DNA from: Isoetes taiwanensis
Taxonomy: Eukaryota > Streptophyta > Lycopodiopsida > Isoetales > Isoetaceae
NCBI GenBank assembly: GCA_021234155.1
Contig: JAJEKV010000113.1
Coordinates: forward strand, 1,904,325-1,968,324
Direction: 5' to 3'
DNA: 64,000 nucleotides
This document shows, in pieces, positions 34,860-46,600 of the stretch (the first letter of the stretch is position 1; every line of letters begins with the position of its first letter). The position numbers and the translations under genes were made by a program. Below the pieces are notes generated by a model. The model searched no databases. It was not told where the DNA came from and saw only the letters and a program-made list of their open reading frames with translations.

Positions 34860-36120
34860 TCATCTTCTTCGAGTCATAGGCCATCACTACAATTCTTCCT
34901 CCCCGCAGATGAGGACTGCACCTGTTGCTATCCCGCTTAGCTTAACAAGCTATCTTTACCGGATCTCGCAAGACTAGGACCGGCACAAGGTCAAAGCTTC
35001 TTTCAATGTCTCAAATGCCAGATGGGCCTTCCTTTACAAATGATTTGCCCAATCCTTTATCTTTCCCCGCATGGTGAGATCCCTCAACAAGGCCAAGCAT
35101 TTTTGCAAAGTTTTAATAATTGTAATATCCCGGCCAGCGCAGTCGGTGCTTCTCACTTCATGGGTGTTCTTGGTGCCGGGCCAATCAATCACCGCTCGGG
35201 ATCTTCGCAGGGTCCGTGGAAATCCCTTCCTGCTAGATCACATGCCCCAAGTACTCCACCCTTCTCGCTGCAAAGCGGCACTTTGGATAGCTTCAAGAAA
35301 GAGTTGATGCCTTCTTAGCTTTTCAAGCACCTTTCTTAAGGCCGACATGCTTCTAGGGACTTATCAGAACCAGGAACATCATCAAAGAAAGCTATGATGA
35401 AAGAGTCTAGAATTCCAAAATATCGCTCATGAGCCTCATGAAGGTTGTTGAGCATTAGACAATCCAAACGTATACCACCAGAACTCCTCAGAGGACCATA
35501 TCTCATCCCTAATGCCGCCTTATGGATGTCCTCTTCCTTGATTCTCACTGGTGGATACTCCCTCGATCTCAAATCTATCTTGAAAAAGATCTTCGCCCTG
35601 TAATTGGTCCATTAGATCATCCGATCTAGGCAAAGCATATACTTATTTTTGATGGTATGTTTATCTAATTGATCTATAGTCAGTACATCCTAAGGCTTCC
35701 ATCCTTCTTCTTCACAAAAGTATAGGCTTCCAAAAAGGAGAGACACTAGATCTTATGAACACTAGGTCTAAAGTAATCTGCGCTTGCTTCTTCAATTCCA
35801 TCAACTCTTTGGGTCGACATTCAGAGGGGCTTTGCTTTGTTGGCTTAGTCCCTCGGCTCAAGTGCTATTTCACACTGAATTCTCCTCGTAAGGTGGAAGC
35901 CGCTTAATCTCAATGTAAAACAAGTCATGGAATTTCGCCACCAACTTTGCTATAGGCTTTGAAGCTGCTCAATGTTTTGGCCGCTTCTTCTCGCCTCTTT
36001 GGTCTTCAACCTCAAGTTTAAGGAGATAAAGCCACTTGCTCCTTCCTTATGCATTTAAGTAACTTCACCAGGACATGCATTGCATGATTGGGGTAACTTT
36101 CACTGCTATTTCAATGACTT
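34860..36120 (-). pseudogene. pol: Reverse transcriptase of E2, heavily disrupted
   Basis: Colinear with 1,131-2,449. The clearest piece is 35,572-35,336 with [24 protein letters not shown] (frameshifted) and FIIAFFDDV, containing the FFDD catalytic box. Other motifs recognisable in E1 ([18 protein letters not shown]) are present only as fragments in changing frames. Differences from E1 are dominated by one- and two-base indels. Confidence 0.78.
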
Positions 36121-37830
36121 TACTCAAGCAGGTTAAGGTTACTTTCCCACAATCAATTACCGCCCCGGGCCGTCCAAGGTATTCTATGCCTATAATCGTC
36201 AGACTTCACATGTTCATCACGGCCCCAATGTAACATTGATACTGCAAGTCTACGCTGGAAGTTGATCCTATTTCCTCGCCGTGGTGTCTGATCAGCTTCC
36301 ACTAGCTAAGACAATCGCCTAGGCTTGACTTCAGCGCTTCAGCCAACATCCGCATTCATCTCCTCGAGAAGCAAAATTATGGGTGCTCCCCGTGATCTAT
36401 CAACACTATGAAAGACTTGACTTGGCCTTCCTACATACAAAATGACTTGGTACCGCTCGCTGTGTCAATGGCGAAAAATATGGCACCTTACACTGATATA
36501 GTTTGGTGCGCCAGTTCTCGCTGGGCCAATCCGTGGGTGTCTCCTATCCCACTCCGCCATGAAGTGCCGCTGCTCATCACCGCTGGGCATGAGCCGATCC
36601 TATGACTGGGCTGAAGCACCTAAAGCACAAATTGCTTTTCTATGCACTCCGCTTCTCTTTGGGAATGGATTGCAAAACTGCTTCACCGCTTGGAATAGTT
36701 GGAACCCTCCTTGCTCTTTGAAGGTCACATGTTTCTTATCCCGGCTTGCAAAAGTTTACATTGCCTTGCTTCCCATAATTTGTGTTGCATTGAGGCGCTA
36801 GCTGGCTTGCCGCCTTGGGCTATAACTTCCCTCGCGTCTCTCTTATCCTCGTAATATCGCTGCCTTGGTGCATTCTCCTCTTGGGGTCCCATTCCTGTAA
36901 GCCGACCGCTTTGGACTCTCGACACCGCCCTAGGGTTTGCTGCTCTTACTAGCTTCCGGATTCTTCGCTCAACTTCTCAATGTAAATCCTCTATCAAGGC
37001 CTTTCACTCAACTTCTCGCATATAGAGCCTTAGTCTCGCTGAATTCTTCAGATACTGAACTGACATCAGCTCGCCAAGAACCTCAAAACTGCTGCAGATC
37101 ATATGACATCTGTGTTCTCTTGGCACATAATGACGCCTTTGAATGCCCTAGCAAAACCTCTTTGAACTCTGCAGAATCGCCCCTGCTTAGTCTATGTGCT
37201 TTGGCGAGCTCTTCCACCAAATCCTCGTTGTTCCTTCAGTCGGGCTATAGCTATCGCTTTTGTCCTTGTCCTTCATGTCATAGGCATTTCCATACTCCCT
37301 CATTTCATCCAACCATGCTTCGCTCCATTCCTCGACTCCGCTTATCCTCGGCAGAATTGCTCCGCTTTCTTGCTTTCCTGCTGTTAATCGCTAAGCCGAG
37401 TCACCTTCTTCCCCGAGCAATCATTGTGTCCCCGCCTCTATCACAGCTTTTGGTCCTCCCGGCTGTCCTCGCTGTTTCTCCTCCTCCTCGCTTCTTCCGA
37501 CCGAATCGTGAGTCTCAACGAGAGTCGGCTGACCTCATAGATGATCTCCTTCTCCCGCCTTCCCTTGGCTGAACCTGCTCGCCTACTGAGTTTCTGGCAG
37601 CTTGCACATTCCCGTCTTCTGGTTCTCCGGCCACGCCCCGCCAAAGAATGCTCTTATCTCATGAATGTTTGTCTTAATATGGGATAGCCTCTTCCGTCTT
37701 GGTGCATCAAACTCTTGGTACAGATTTCTTGGTCGGAATTGCCTTGGTGGAGGCGCTTGCCACGCTTGTCCTTGTTCCTCAATATTCCTAGGTGCTCTAG
37801 CCAGCATCCACATTAGATTGAACTCTCATG
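36121..37830 (-). pseudogene. gag: Gag-protease of E2, heavily disrupted
   Basis: Colinear with 2,450-4,150. The ATG corresponds to 37,830, and the best open piece is 37,813-37,583 (RNIEEQGQ, PRQFRPRNLYQEFDAPR). The zinc knuckle and DTGS region can be located by nucleotide similarity to E1 but are not read intact. The 211-codon plus-strand frame at 36,937-37,572 is the reverse complement of gag and is not a gene. Confidence 0.75.
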
Positions 37831-37990
37831 ATTAGGTTCTTTCGGCTCTTGCTGTTGCAATCGGTTTGTTTGATGATGCAAATCGTAAATTATATGTCAA
37901 GAAAACAATTAAGATCATTGTTTATACTTTATGGATATAGTACTACTTATATATTCAAGATATTAGTCATGAAATTGAAAATATTTTTTA

Positions 37991-39456
37991 CTTATTCCTT
38001 GAATCTTTCATATAATCCGGGTTGTCCTCCAAAAATTTCTTCACTTCGCCGTACAATTGTTCAGCCTCCTAAGTTCCTCAGATATTTGTATCGTGCCTCC
38101 CTTGAAGCGCATCACCAAGTCTTCAATCCTCCTCTCTCTCATATATAGGCAAAGAATCAGCGCGACCGGCCTTATCGCCTATAGGGGACCGCCGGTCGGC
38201 GATGCTCACGCGATATTGTTCTCTTGGATAAGCGATGATATGATCGATGTTTGGGGCCATACGCAGCATGACTAACTCGAGAGAGCAATGAGCATAAGAC
38301 TTCAAATTCTCGCGGCTGAATTGGGCGTGTATAACCGCTATCCTTCCATCAATGAGCAAGGGAGGTAGAACATGAGGGCTTTGTCATGCCCCTCGCTTCT
38401 TCACGCGATTCATCGCCGCTTGTATCTTTCCTGAGTATCATATCAACTGGTACTTCCACCATCCTCTCAGAATCGCGCAGACATGGAAGCCACAAAGTTG
38501 ATGCCGCCTTCCGCCTAGTGCCGTGCCGATGCCGAAAAGCAGATAGAAGCGACGCTGGGATTTTCCTCTCTAATTCTATGCGCCTGGAATTGCCAAGAAC
38601 TCCTCTTCCGAGGGCAACTTCCCGTTCGCCCATCATCCTGCCCTGATGCTCTGTAGGTTTCTTATCCATTGATGTCCGCCTGTATGTCCCAAGCCCATTA
38701 TGCTAATGGAAAGTCATAAGCCTCCCGGCCGGCGAAGCCATCGAGGTCCTGCTGTTGCCATAGGAGGTGCAGAAGTTCGGCTCTATTCTATAGCCCCACC
38801 GACTGAGGTGCTCTTGATGTCGTGGAGGCTAAGTATGCCTCCTCTTAGAGCACCATTCCGTGGTCAAGCTTGCGGATGCCTTGGCCCAAGTGGTGGGGCC
38901 GTTTTGTGGCTCTCACCGGCTCGAGTTGTTGCTCGCTTGTCGCCTTTCTCAGAGACTATACTTCCACGCTGGCATTTCCAGTCCACTGGGCCCTTTCCCT
39001 TCCTTCTTCTTGCTCGCTTCTCCTCAGATGCGGGGCGATCCGCCTCCTCTTCCGCTGCCAAGCATGGGCCATAGGTTCACAAGGGTTGCACGGATGGTTC
39101 GTTTGGGGCCTCATGAGATAGGAAAATAGCTACTGCTGATATCTCCTCCTATTGGATGTACTATGGACATGTAGTTCGGCAAGCCGCTAGCCTTGTTTTC
39201 TAGGTACTTGTCTATATTGTAATGCTTTGCGGCTGTCTCTGAGGGCCATGCTTGAGCAAAGCATCCTGCAAGGTGGGAAGCCCTTACCAGAGAAGGTCCT
39301 ATCTGGCATGGAACTCACCATGATGTCTTGCAGAAGGGGGTGGCATTGATGGTAGCCTTCACATCAACCTCCTTCCGAAGACGCATTAAAGACGGTTGAT
39401 GCTCACGCACACATGAGTCGGCGCTGTACCATCGCCTAAATGCAAAGTGGTTGCCA
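37991..39456 (-). pseudogene. Unrecognised upstream ORF of E2, heavily disrupted
   Basis: Colinear with 4,319-5,817. The start codon is lost (the site reads CCAAGTGATG on the plus strand). Pieces include 38,359-38,123 (LIDGRIAVIH) and 39,611-39,315 (EVDVKATINATPF). A TATA box CTATAAATAG is kept on the minus strand at 39,574-39,583. Confidence 0.65.
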
Positions 39457-39753
39457 AGTGATGCTTGAGCAACCGGGGATGTCAAAACGTGATGGGGAAG
39501 TGCCTTTGGGAGCCGGAAATCCTCTCGGGAGTGAGTGAGCAAATGAGTAGGGTGCAAAATGAGGGTTGTGGTCCTATTTATAGACAAAACCCCTAATTTT
39601 GAAAATTTCAAAGCTGGGGAATGCCTATGATCCTAAGAGATGTCATGCAATTCATGGCAAACTAGGTTAAAGAGTGCATTCTAAGGATCCTATTAAATAA
39701 ATTTCATCTAATTTGGAGAAAGTTAGGACAAATTAGGACAAATATATGTAGTG

Positions 39754-40229
39754 ACCACTCACATAGGCATGAGGAGCAAATCCGAGGATGGCTTGGGATT
39801 GCCTTTGGGTGTACTCAGAGGGGTGGGGCCCTTGCTTAAGTCGAGGATGATGCCAAACATGCAAACTAAGGGTGGAATCCCGCTTCATCTCGCCGAGTAG
39901 GTTGATTATGCCCTTTTTACTTTCTTCATTTGACAAGTTTTGGCTTAGGGATTAGGTTTTAACACTCACACAAGGCACGAGGAGCAACCGAGCAATGGCA
40001 GTATTTGGTCCGGGCGCACTCAGAGGGGTGGGGCTCTATTTAGATTTAGGTTTACAATTTCTTTTACAATCTATGGGTCAAATCCTACTAAACATAAATG
40101 AGTTGAGTCGATGTCCTTACTTTCTACATTTGGACAAGTATTAAGTAAAGATCGTTGCTCGACCACTCACACAAGCAGCGAGAGCAAACTGGTGAATGGT
40201 GGATTTGGTCCGCACACACCGTGAGGGGT
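39754..40229. repeat. Three palindromic repeats of E2 downstream of the H3-like gene
   Basis: Cores at ~39,754-39,824, ~39,962-40,029 and ~40,162-40,229 match those at 6.1-6.6 kb in order and spacing. Arms are degraded by the unit's characteristic changes (CAGTGCGC to CAAGGCAC, CTGTGAG to CAGAG), so pairing cannot be judged here. Confidence 0.8.
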
Positions 40230-40365
40230 GGGGCCAAAACACTGAATTTTGCTCTAATTTTTGGTGATTCCAATTGCGTGCTAGTAATACAATCTAGATA
40301 ACGCGATTTAATATATTAACATGGTAAAAACCATACCATTAACAAAAATTATTTACAATAGATTA

Positions 40366-41462
40366 TTAGTCTTCCTTCTTGATATATTTGGCCAGCCCTT
40401 ATATCCCAGCATGCATAGCTACCCTTTTGCATGTAGGATACATGCTACCTAATCTTCAAAATGCCGATCATCTTCCCGCCGCCGCCTCCTGCTAAAGTAA
40501 CATGTCGTCATACTCTCTTGGTCTTGTCAATCTCAGAAAACTTCGCGAGTAAGCTCTTTGGGATCGTATAAATCCATAGCTTCTTCTTTGGAAGTGGTGG
40601 ATTTCCTGCAGCTTCCGCTATACGAGTCCTACTTCTTCTTAATGGGCTTCTTCGAGGTACCGGGTCTTTCCTCGCGGTGGTTTCAGCGTTCTTCTTGGTT
40701 GGCTCCCGCCTCCTTCACGACGTAATCGCTCCCCTTTCAGAGTATTTCAGTACCTCGCATATCTTCATGTACCGGGTTGTACTTTAGCTTTTCATGTGCC
40801 GCGTACCTCGCCGCATCTTCATTACCGCGACTGAGGGCCCCGAGCCTTCGGGCCAGATGTGGGAACCCTTATCCCTCATTCACCCGTCGCAGGAGGAGGG
40901 CGCTTTGCTCTGCCTCGCCCCAATGACGCACGCCTTTTATCGCCTTCGCCGCTCCCTTCAGAAGTTCGTGGTCCTTCCCTTGTCCGCTTCAAGCTTCCTC
41001 CTGGCGCTTTCCCCGGCTTTTCCTTCTTTTCTTTTTCTTTCTCTCCTCCTTTTGTCTCCCTCGCGCTTCTTCTCCCTCCGCCCTCCTCGGCCTTCTGACC
41101 TCGCGGATTCCTCATCCTCCCTTTTCCTCCGGGCCCTTTTCCAGCCTTCTTTAACTCCTCTTCGGGCCCTCCTCAGCTTCTTCTCAGCTCTCTTCCCTCC
41201 CCGGCTTGGCTCACTCACAAGCTCGCGCCTCAGCTGCTTCTTTGGCTGCTCCTCCTCAAAGGGACATGTGCCGCTCTTCCTCCCATGCTCCCTGGGCCTC
41301 CTCTTGGGCAGCCCCGGATTGGCTTCTCCTCGGCCTGCTCTCCTCGCTCGCCTCCCGAGCCCGCTCTTCCGCTACTCGCCTCCCTCGGGCTGACATATTC
41401 TCGCACCTGCGATAATGGGCGTCCGTTTGGTTCTAGCGATGTTTTTGAATCAAGGCACCAAC
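40366..41462 (-). pseudogene. Histone H3-like gene of E2, heavily disrupted
   Basis: Colinear with 6,726-7,885. The tail site (41,440-41,416) reads ARTKRTP instead of ARTKQTAR. The Gln codon replaced by TAG in E1 appears as CAG followed by GAGGCGG here (~40,490), so the stop is probably private to E1. The last codons (KYIKKED, then TAA at ~40,366-40,368) are kept. The charged linker is shortened by indels. A TATA box at 41,551-41,558 is retained. This copy supports the histone gene as a constant part of the element rather than a one-off insertion. Confidence 0.75.
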
Positions 41463-41648
41463 TTCCCCGCTTCTAAAATCGCCTTCTCAAAATTTATAGG
41501 AGCCGCTTTTGTCGAGGAGTGTAAGTGTAAATGAGGTTCCTAATTGTCTACTTATAGGTAGGGGATTTTAGGTTTGGATCCTCAATCTATGCCATTCTAG
41601 AAGATATTAGGCAGTAGTTACATTAGGTTAGTATAGCCAAAAGTATCT

Positions 41649-41936
41649 ACCATTCACACAAGGCGCAAGAGGCCAATCCGGTGAATGCATGATTTGGTCT
41701 CAAGCGCACTCTATGAGGGTCACCTCTTTCGGGGTCCACTTTCAATTTATAAAGAGTTTCTCAAATATGCACATGCAAAACTAGCTAAAATCTAAGGATG
41801 TTTCTAACTACCTATTAGATTATCTAAATTGTGCATCTATTTGAGTCAACATGGGTCCACTTCACTACAAGCAGGGCGAGCAAATCCAGAATGGCGGATT
41901 TGGTCTGGGCGCGACTCGCGATGGGTCACCTCTTTT
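41649..41936. repeat. Two palindromic repeats in the E2 leader
   Basis: Counterparts of 8,076-8,146 and 8,290-8,358, lying between the PBS and the H3-like gene. The second keeps GAATGGCGGATTTGGTCTGG intact, while the outer arms are damaged. Confidence 0.78.
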
Positions 41937-42123
41937 GGCCAAATTTGGTTGGGTTTTTGCTAAAATTTCTTTCTAACTTAGCATTTATCTAATATCGTGC
42001 ACTAGAAATTGGAAAAAAATTCCAATTTCGAGGTTCATGCTTGGGTGGCTATTCCCAAGACTTGAAGTCTACCTTAGTCCTAACAGAAATGGTCAATGCT
42101 CGACCTCGTCATACCAAGATCAT

Positions 42124-42135
42124 GCTTTGATACCA
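42124..42135 (-). promoter_or_regulatory. Primer-binding site of E2
   Basis: TGGTATCAAAGC on the minus strand, identical to E1, directly beside the LTR edge. The A-for-G difference from the usual tRNA-iMet PBS is shared by both copies and so is real. Confidence 0.85.
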
Positions 42136-42136
42136 C

Positions 42137-43680
42137 CAGACGCCCCTCACTTCTTATACACGCATGCACACATCGTGATCGAAGGTGGAGCATTCTCGGT
42201 CACCCAAACCAGGGCCATCCACCGACACCACCCGCGGGAATGAGCCGCTAGCGAAGAGTGGATGTGTCATTCACCCGCCTTCCTTCGGTCGACCTAAATT
42301 TTTAAGCATGAATAAACATGAGCACATAATAACAACATATCAATACAATCACCTCAAGGGTGAACACATTATAATCTACCGCCATATATAACAACATCAA
42401 CATGAACAATACCAACAATGGAAATCCTACCGTGGCTCGCCAGATTTAAGGGGTTTGATCGATGGTTTGGGCCTCCCGTAAGTCACTGCATGTAATTCAG
42501 CGGCAATGGATTTGGTCGGGTATAAGAACATAGCCGAGGGTAGTCCACACCATCCGCCTCCTGCACACCGTGCGCAGTAGGCTGAAAAGTATTGACCGGG
42601 CCGTAGCTCCCACGTACATACCCACAAGGCTACCATCGCTGCATCTTCCCAGCTCCCTCGATGAGGCAGAGGAGAGTCACCTCTCTCCAGAGGCATGGCT
42701 CATCACAGTGGCTAGAGGGCCATCGCCTCTTATTTGACTTAACCTCATGGAAGGTGACGACGCCTAAAGGTGTCGTGAGCTCATGCCTTGCCCACACGCA
42801 AGGCAAGCCATTAAGCCTAGCCTACCAAGGTTCCCGGTAGGCTTTACACACTGCAGGGAAATCCATTCAAAAGGACAATCCCCTTTTTCATCTCAGCCTC
42901 TCCACCACAACCAGCGCCTCAGGCACAAAGCCAAGATGTACTGGGAACTAGTAGGCTAACTAGGATCATCTCGCTACACAGTTTTAGGCCTCTACCCCCT
43001 TCCCAATACATGGAGGTCACATGAGTTAGAAATACCAACATCATCACATAATTGAAACAAGAATAATATTCACCCCACTACCTAAACATCCGTGAGTTAG
43101 TTAGGGCCATGGACGGATTCAGAAGGCCTCTAAAGCTGAATTTAAATACAACCGTTTTTATTGTTCATAGCTGCGCCTTGCACAACAGAATGGTTAATTA
43201 CTCCTGCATTCCTCACCAAGCCCAGATCCTCTAATGCATCCATGCCTCTAATCCTCAAATAAGATCACAAGCATTTGAAGGTTTTATGAAAGGCAAAGGC
43301 GTGCTTTTGAGTTCGCACGCGAATTGGGTCTTAGCTTGGTCGGAATGTCACAGGAACTCAAAATGAGGAAGGGAAAGGAGCTCAAGGAAAACCCTAAAAG
43401 AGGTAAAAAAGGTTTAGGTGGCTCATGAAAAGCCCTTATATAGAAACCCTAGGGTTAGGTTGTGACACGCCAAATGGGTTACTACTGGGCAACAGTCCAT
43501 GGGGTTTACAACGCGGTATGCTTATTTCAACATGCACAATATCTCGAGGTTGCCCCCCTAGGGTGCAACCCCCTTGCCCCCCAGGTGCAAACTCCCTTTA
43601 GGGCCTCCAAAGACATGTCATTTAGACATGTAGGTGACGCGCATAATATACGTACTTTATCAGATATGCCGAACGCCACG
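42137..43680 (-). mobile_element. 5' LTR of E2
   Basis: Colinear with 8,573-10,170. The left edge is altered (CAGACGCC for TGTGACGTC) and the right edge reads GAACGCCACG. TATA box at 43,434-43,443. CCTAGG-containing U3 repeats at ~43,555-43,590. Confidence 0.88.
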
Positions 43681-46600
43681 CTTCCTCCTCATGACCGATA
43701 AATAACCTCATCATACACGGCGTCAACTATAGTCGCAAATACCTTAAGGAACCTTACGCTTAATGAGGAATATATGCTAAAACCAAGAATCAAACGTGAT
43801 TGGAGGAGGGAAATCCTAAAGGAGTATAAACATTTAAGCATTATCTTCTTCTATAAATTGCGCGGATGAATTAAAAACTTCAAATATACCTATATATATG
43901 TATGTCATAAGTATCGTGTAAGCTCACACATAGTACAAAACATGAGTTTAGGATCATGTTTTAGGTTGCATTTGCACTGAAACTCCATCACTTCTCGACC
44001 GCCAAAGGATACAAAAGAACTACGTGTATAGCCAAGAGCAAGTGTTCAATGGAAGAGCAAGTTTATAAGTAGTAGGATGACTGTGAGCTCCGCCAAGCTT
44101 CACTCCGCAGGACTTCGAGAAGCGCCTCAAGTAGAAGATCGCCGCCCACCACAATGTCGCGATGAGAGATAATACTACCATGTCAAGATCCTTAGTTTCA
44201 CCATCTAGATTTTGCATGGAGACATCTTCTGATGCAACTCTACCTCTTCTAGCAGCATAAACACTTGATGTTCTTTATGACACGCAGTGTCCTCAACAAC
44301 AGTAGGAGGAACGACTAGATATCTTCAAAACTGCAGGCCACTTAATCTGCCGCATGCACATCGAGGAATTCTTTTGGGACCCGATCAACGAGCAAACCGA
44401 GGCAACCTCTCACCTAATTACAATCTCAGCTTCTTTATATGGTGATGTTTGGTAAATACGCGCGCTGCATGGGAGATATTAATCAAGAAAGGCCCACAAC
44501 GATGTGGTTATGCTCTATGCTCATTCAACCATTAGGTGATGGCTTCGGCCAAGTACTTCTACCAACAATTAGAAGAGAGGAAGCCAAACTTATCTTCTAT
44601 TAATGAGGGACCTCAACGCCAAGATAGAAGCATTCACATCTTAATGACAAGGATAGTAACCAAAGTACCTTGGCAAAAGAGAGTTCAAGACAATAGCCGC
44701 TATTCAAGGACAAGAGTAGATCTAGGGCAGAAAGTTCTTCAACCTGGGCACAACCTAATGCCAGATATAAGGGTAAATCATCTCTAATAAAGAAATCTAT
44801 CACGTGGAAGACTCCATGAGTGCTTTATTCGCCAGATTATGCACATGTATTGAGGGACAGCTACAAAACCTAGGCCGGAGAAGTGCTAGCAATCAACATG
44901 CAGCTTCAAGACCGGAGCGCGGATCAAATGCAAATTCAGGAAGGTACTACAAGACTAGAAGGCAAAAGATAGCACCATAGGAACGTGACAACGCTCTAAG
45001 CCACATCAAATCGAGGAGATCAAACAGGTAATATGAGGAAGTCTACCGGAGAAGCGACTAGAGAACTGAGCCAAAGAATCGACGAATCAGCCTAGAAAGT
45101 CTACCAAGCTACTTCATTAACTTGCATGCAACTCGCTTAACCTAAGGATCTAATTTTATCTCGAAGGCAACTAATGAAAAGAACAACTCCTTACGAAGTC
45201 TAGCCAAAGGAATTGGCGCATTAACTTCAAGAGAGGTGCCTCTAAAGATCTTCGCGATGATTGTGAAGGAAAGCAATTATTGCCCAAGAACGAGATTAAG
45301 AAGTAGATCTGGACCAAGCATCAATGACTCACAAGCATCCTTAGTTATCATGTGAAGTGCAATGAACCAATGTGACATTAGAGAGAGCTCAAACTATCAA
45401 AGAATCTACCAATGAAAGCAATAAGCCGACGCATAAATAAGAGGTGTGATATAGATCTTCAACACCAAGCAGCACTAGGAGGAACATCACAACACCGCCA
45501 TGGAGGGGAGACACCAAGGGGCCTAATAGCTTTAGTAAAGATTTGTAATCATAATAGTGTATGCTATATGCCTCGTGATGTATATTTCCCCTTGTTATTC
45601 CTTCCTCCCTACAAAGGTAACAGTATCAAAGAAAAGAGATGCTGCATTACCCGAAGGCATGGTTTAAAGCAACATCCTCAAATAACACTTGTCCGTTAAC
45701 ATGCTACAGACTCAAGGATGGAGTTAAGTAATAATAATATCATACCCAGCGTATCCTTGTACTAAGATGAAGAATTCAACGGAAGGATATTTTGTCAATG
45801 AGACTACCTTCAGATTTTGGGAAGTAACATAGAAGATTTCCAAGTGGTCAACTACCATCAAAACCATCAAAGAATGGGAAGCCTCTAAATGAAGAAAGTT
45901 GACTCACATTGAGGGAGCTCTAGAGTCTCGAGTAACTTCAAATAACGCTACCTTTTACCGCCTGCTAGAAGGTAACGGTGCGGGATGAGCCGCTAGCAGC
46001 ATTGAGGATCTACCATCACATAGTTGAGTAGGATAGCTATGGATAAATGACATCCATAATGGGATTGGAAGGCATTTCCAGCTTTTTCTCGGAAAGGATT
46101 CACCAAGTTGAGCTTAAGCCATTTGGGAAAGAAATGCATGGGAGTAACTAGAATTATATTACCCATTGTTACCGTACATCCAACATATTGAAAACCACTT
46201 GGTGAGATTGATCATCTCGCCAAGAAGGAATCATTACTTGTGATACTTGTTGACCATGTATAAAGCTAGGGGACCTCCAAAGAATAATCCAACCGAATCT
46301 AAAAGATAATCTAAAACAAGTCCGCCTAACTTGTTAATGATGACATCAATTCAATTGATAGGAATATTCCAAGAGAGTAAATAACCAAGAAAGGGGGATC
46401 TCTAGAATATGTAAAATGGAATAATACATGAAAGGTATATCTAAAAATAAGAAGTGCATTAATCACATACTTTTGAGACAAAAAGGACTATCATGATGAT
46501 AGTAAACCTCAAGTAGCTTTAGAATTGTTCTAAATAATTCAAAGAACTCATCGCTAGGATAGATATGTTAAATATGATGTAATGATCCATCATAGATGGT

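Larger units (their letters stand above)
28362..43680 (-). mobile_element. Complete Ty3/gypsy chromovirus-like element E2 (15.3 kb)
   Basis: It runs from the 3' LTR (28,362-29,914) to the 5' LTR (42,137-43,680) on the minus strand. Gene order in sense is PBS, two hairpin repeats, H3-like gene, three hairpin repeats, unknown ORF, gag, protease, RT, RNase H (split by an antisense LINE), integrase and chromodomain-like tail, then the polypurine tract. Order and motifs agree with E1 wherever both are present. Frames are broken every few dozen codons, much of which may be sequence error. Excluding the ~2.4 kb LINE, the element would be ~12.9 kb. Confidence 0.9.

Noticed and set aside
36937-37572. 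211-codon plus-strand open frame
   Set aside because: Antisense to the E2 gag; it does not exist in the cleaner E1 copy.
40794-41393. 199-codon plus-strand Ser/Leu/Pro-rich frame
   Set aside because: Antisense to the E2 H3-like linker.
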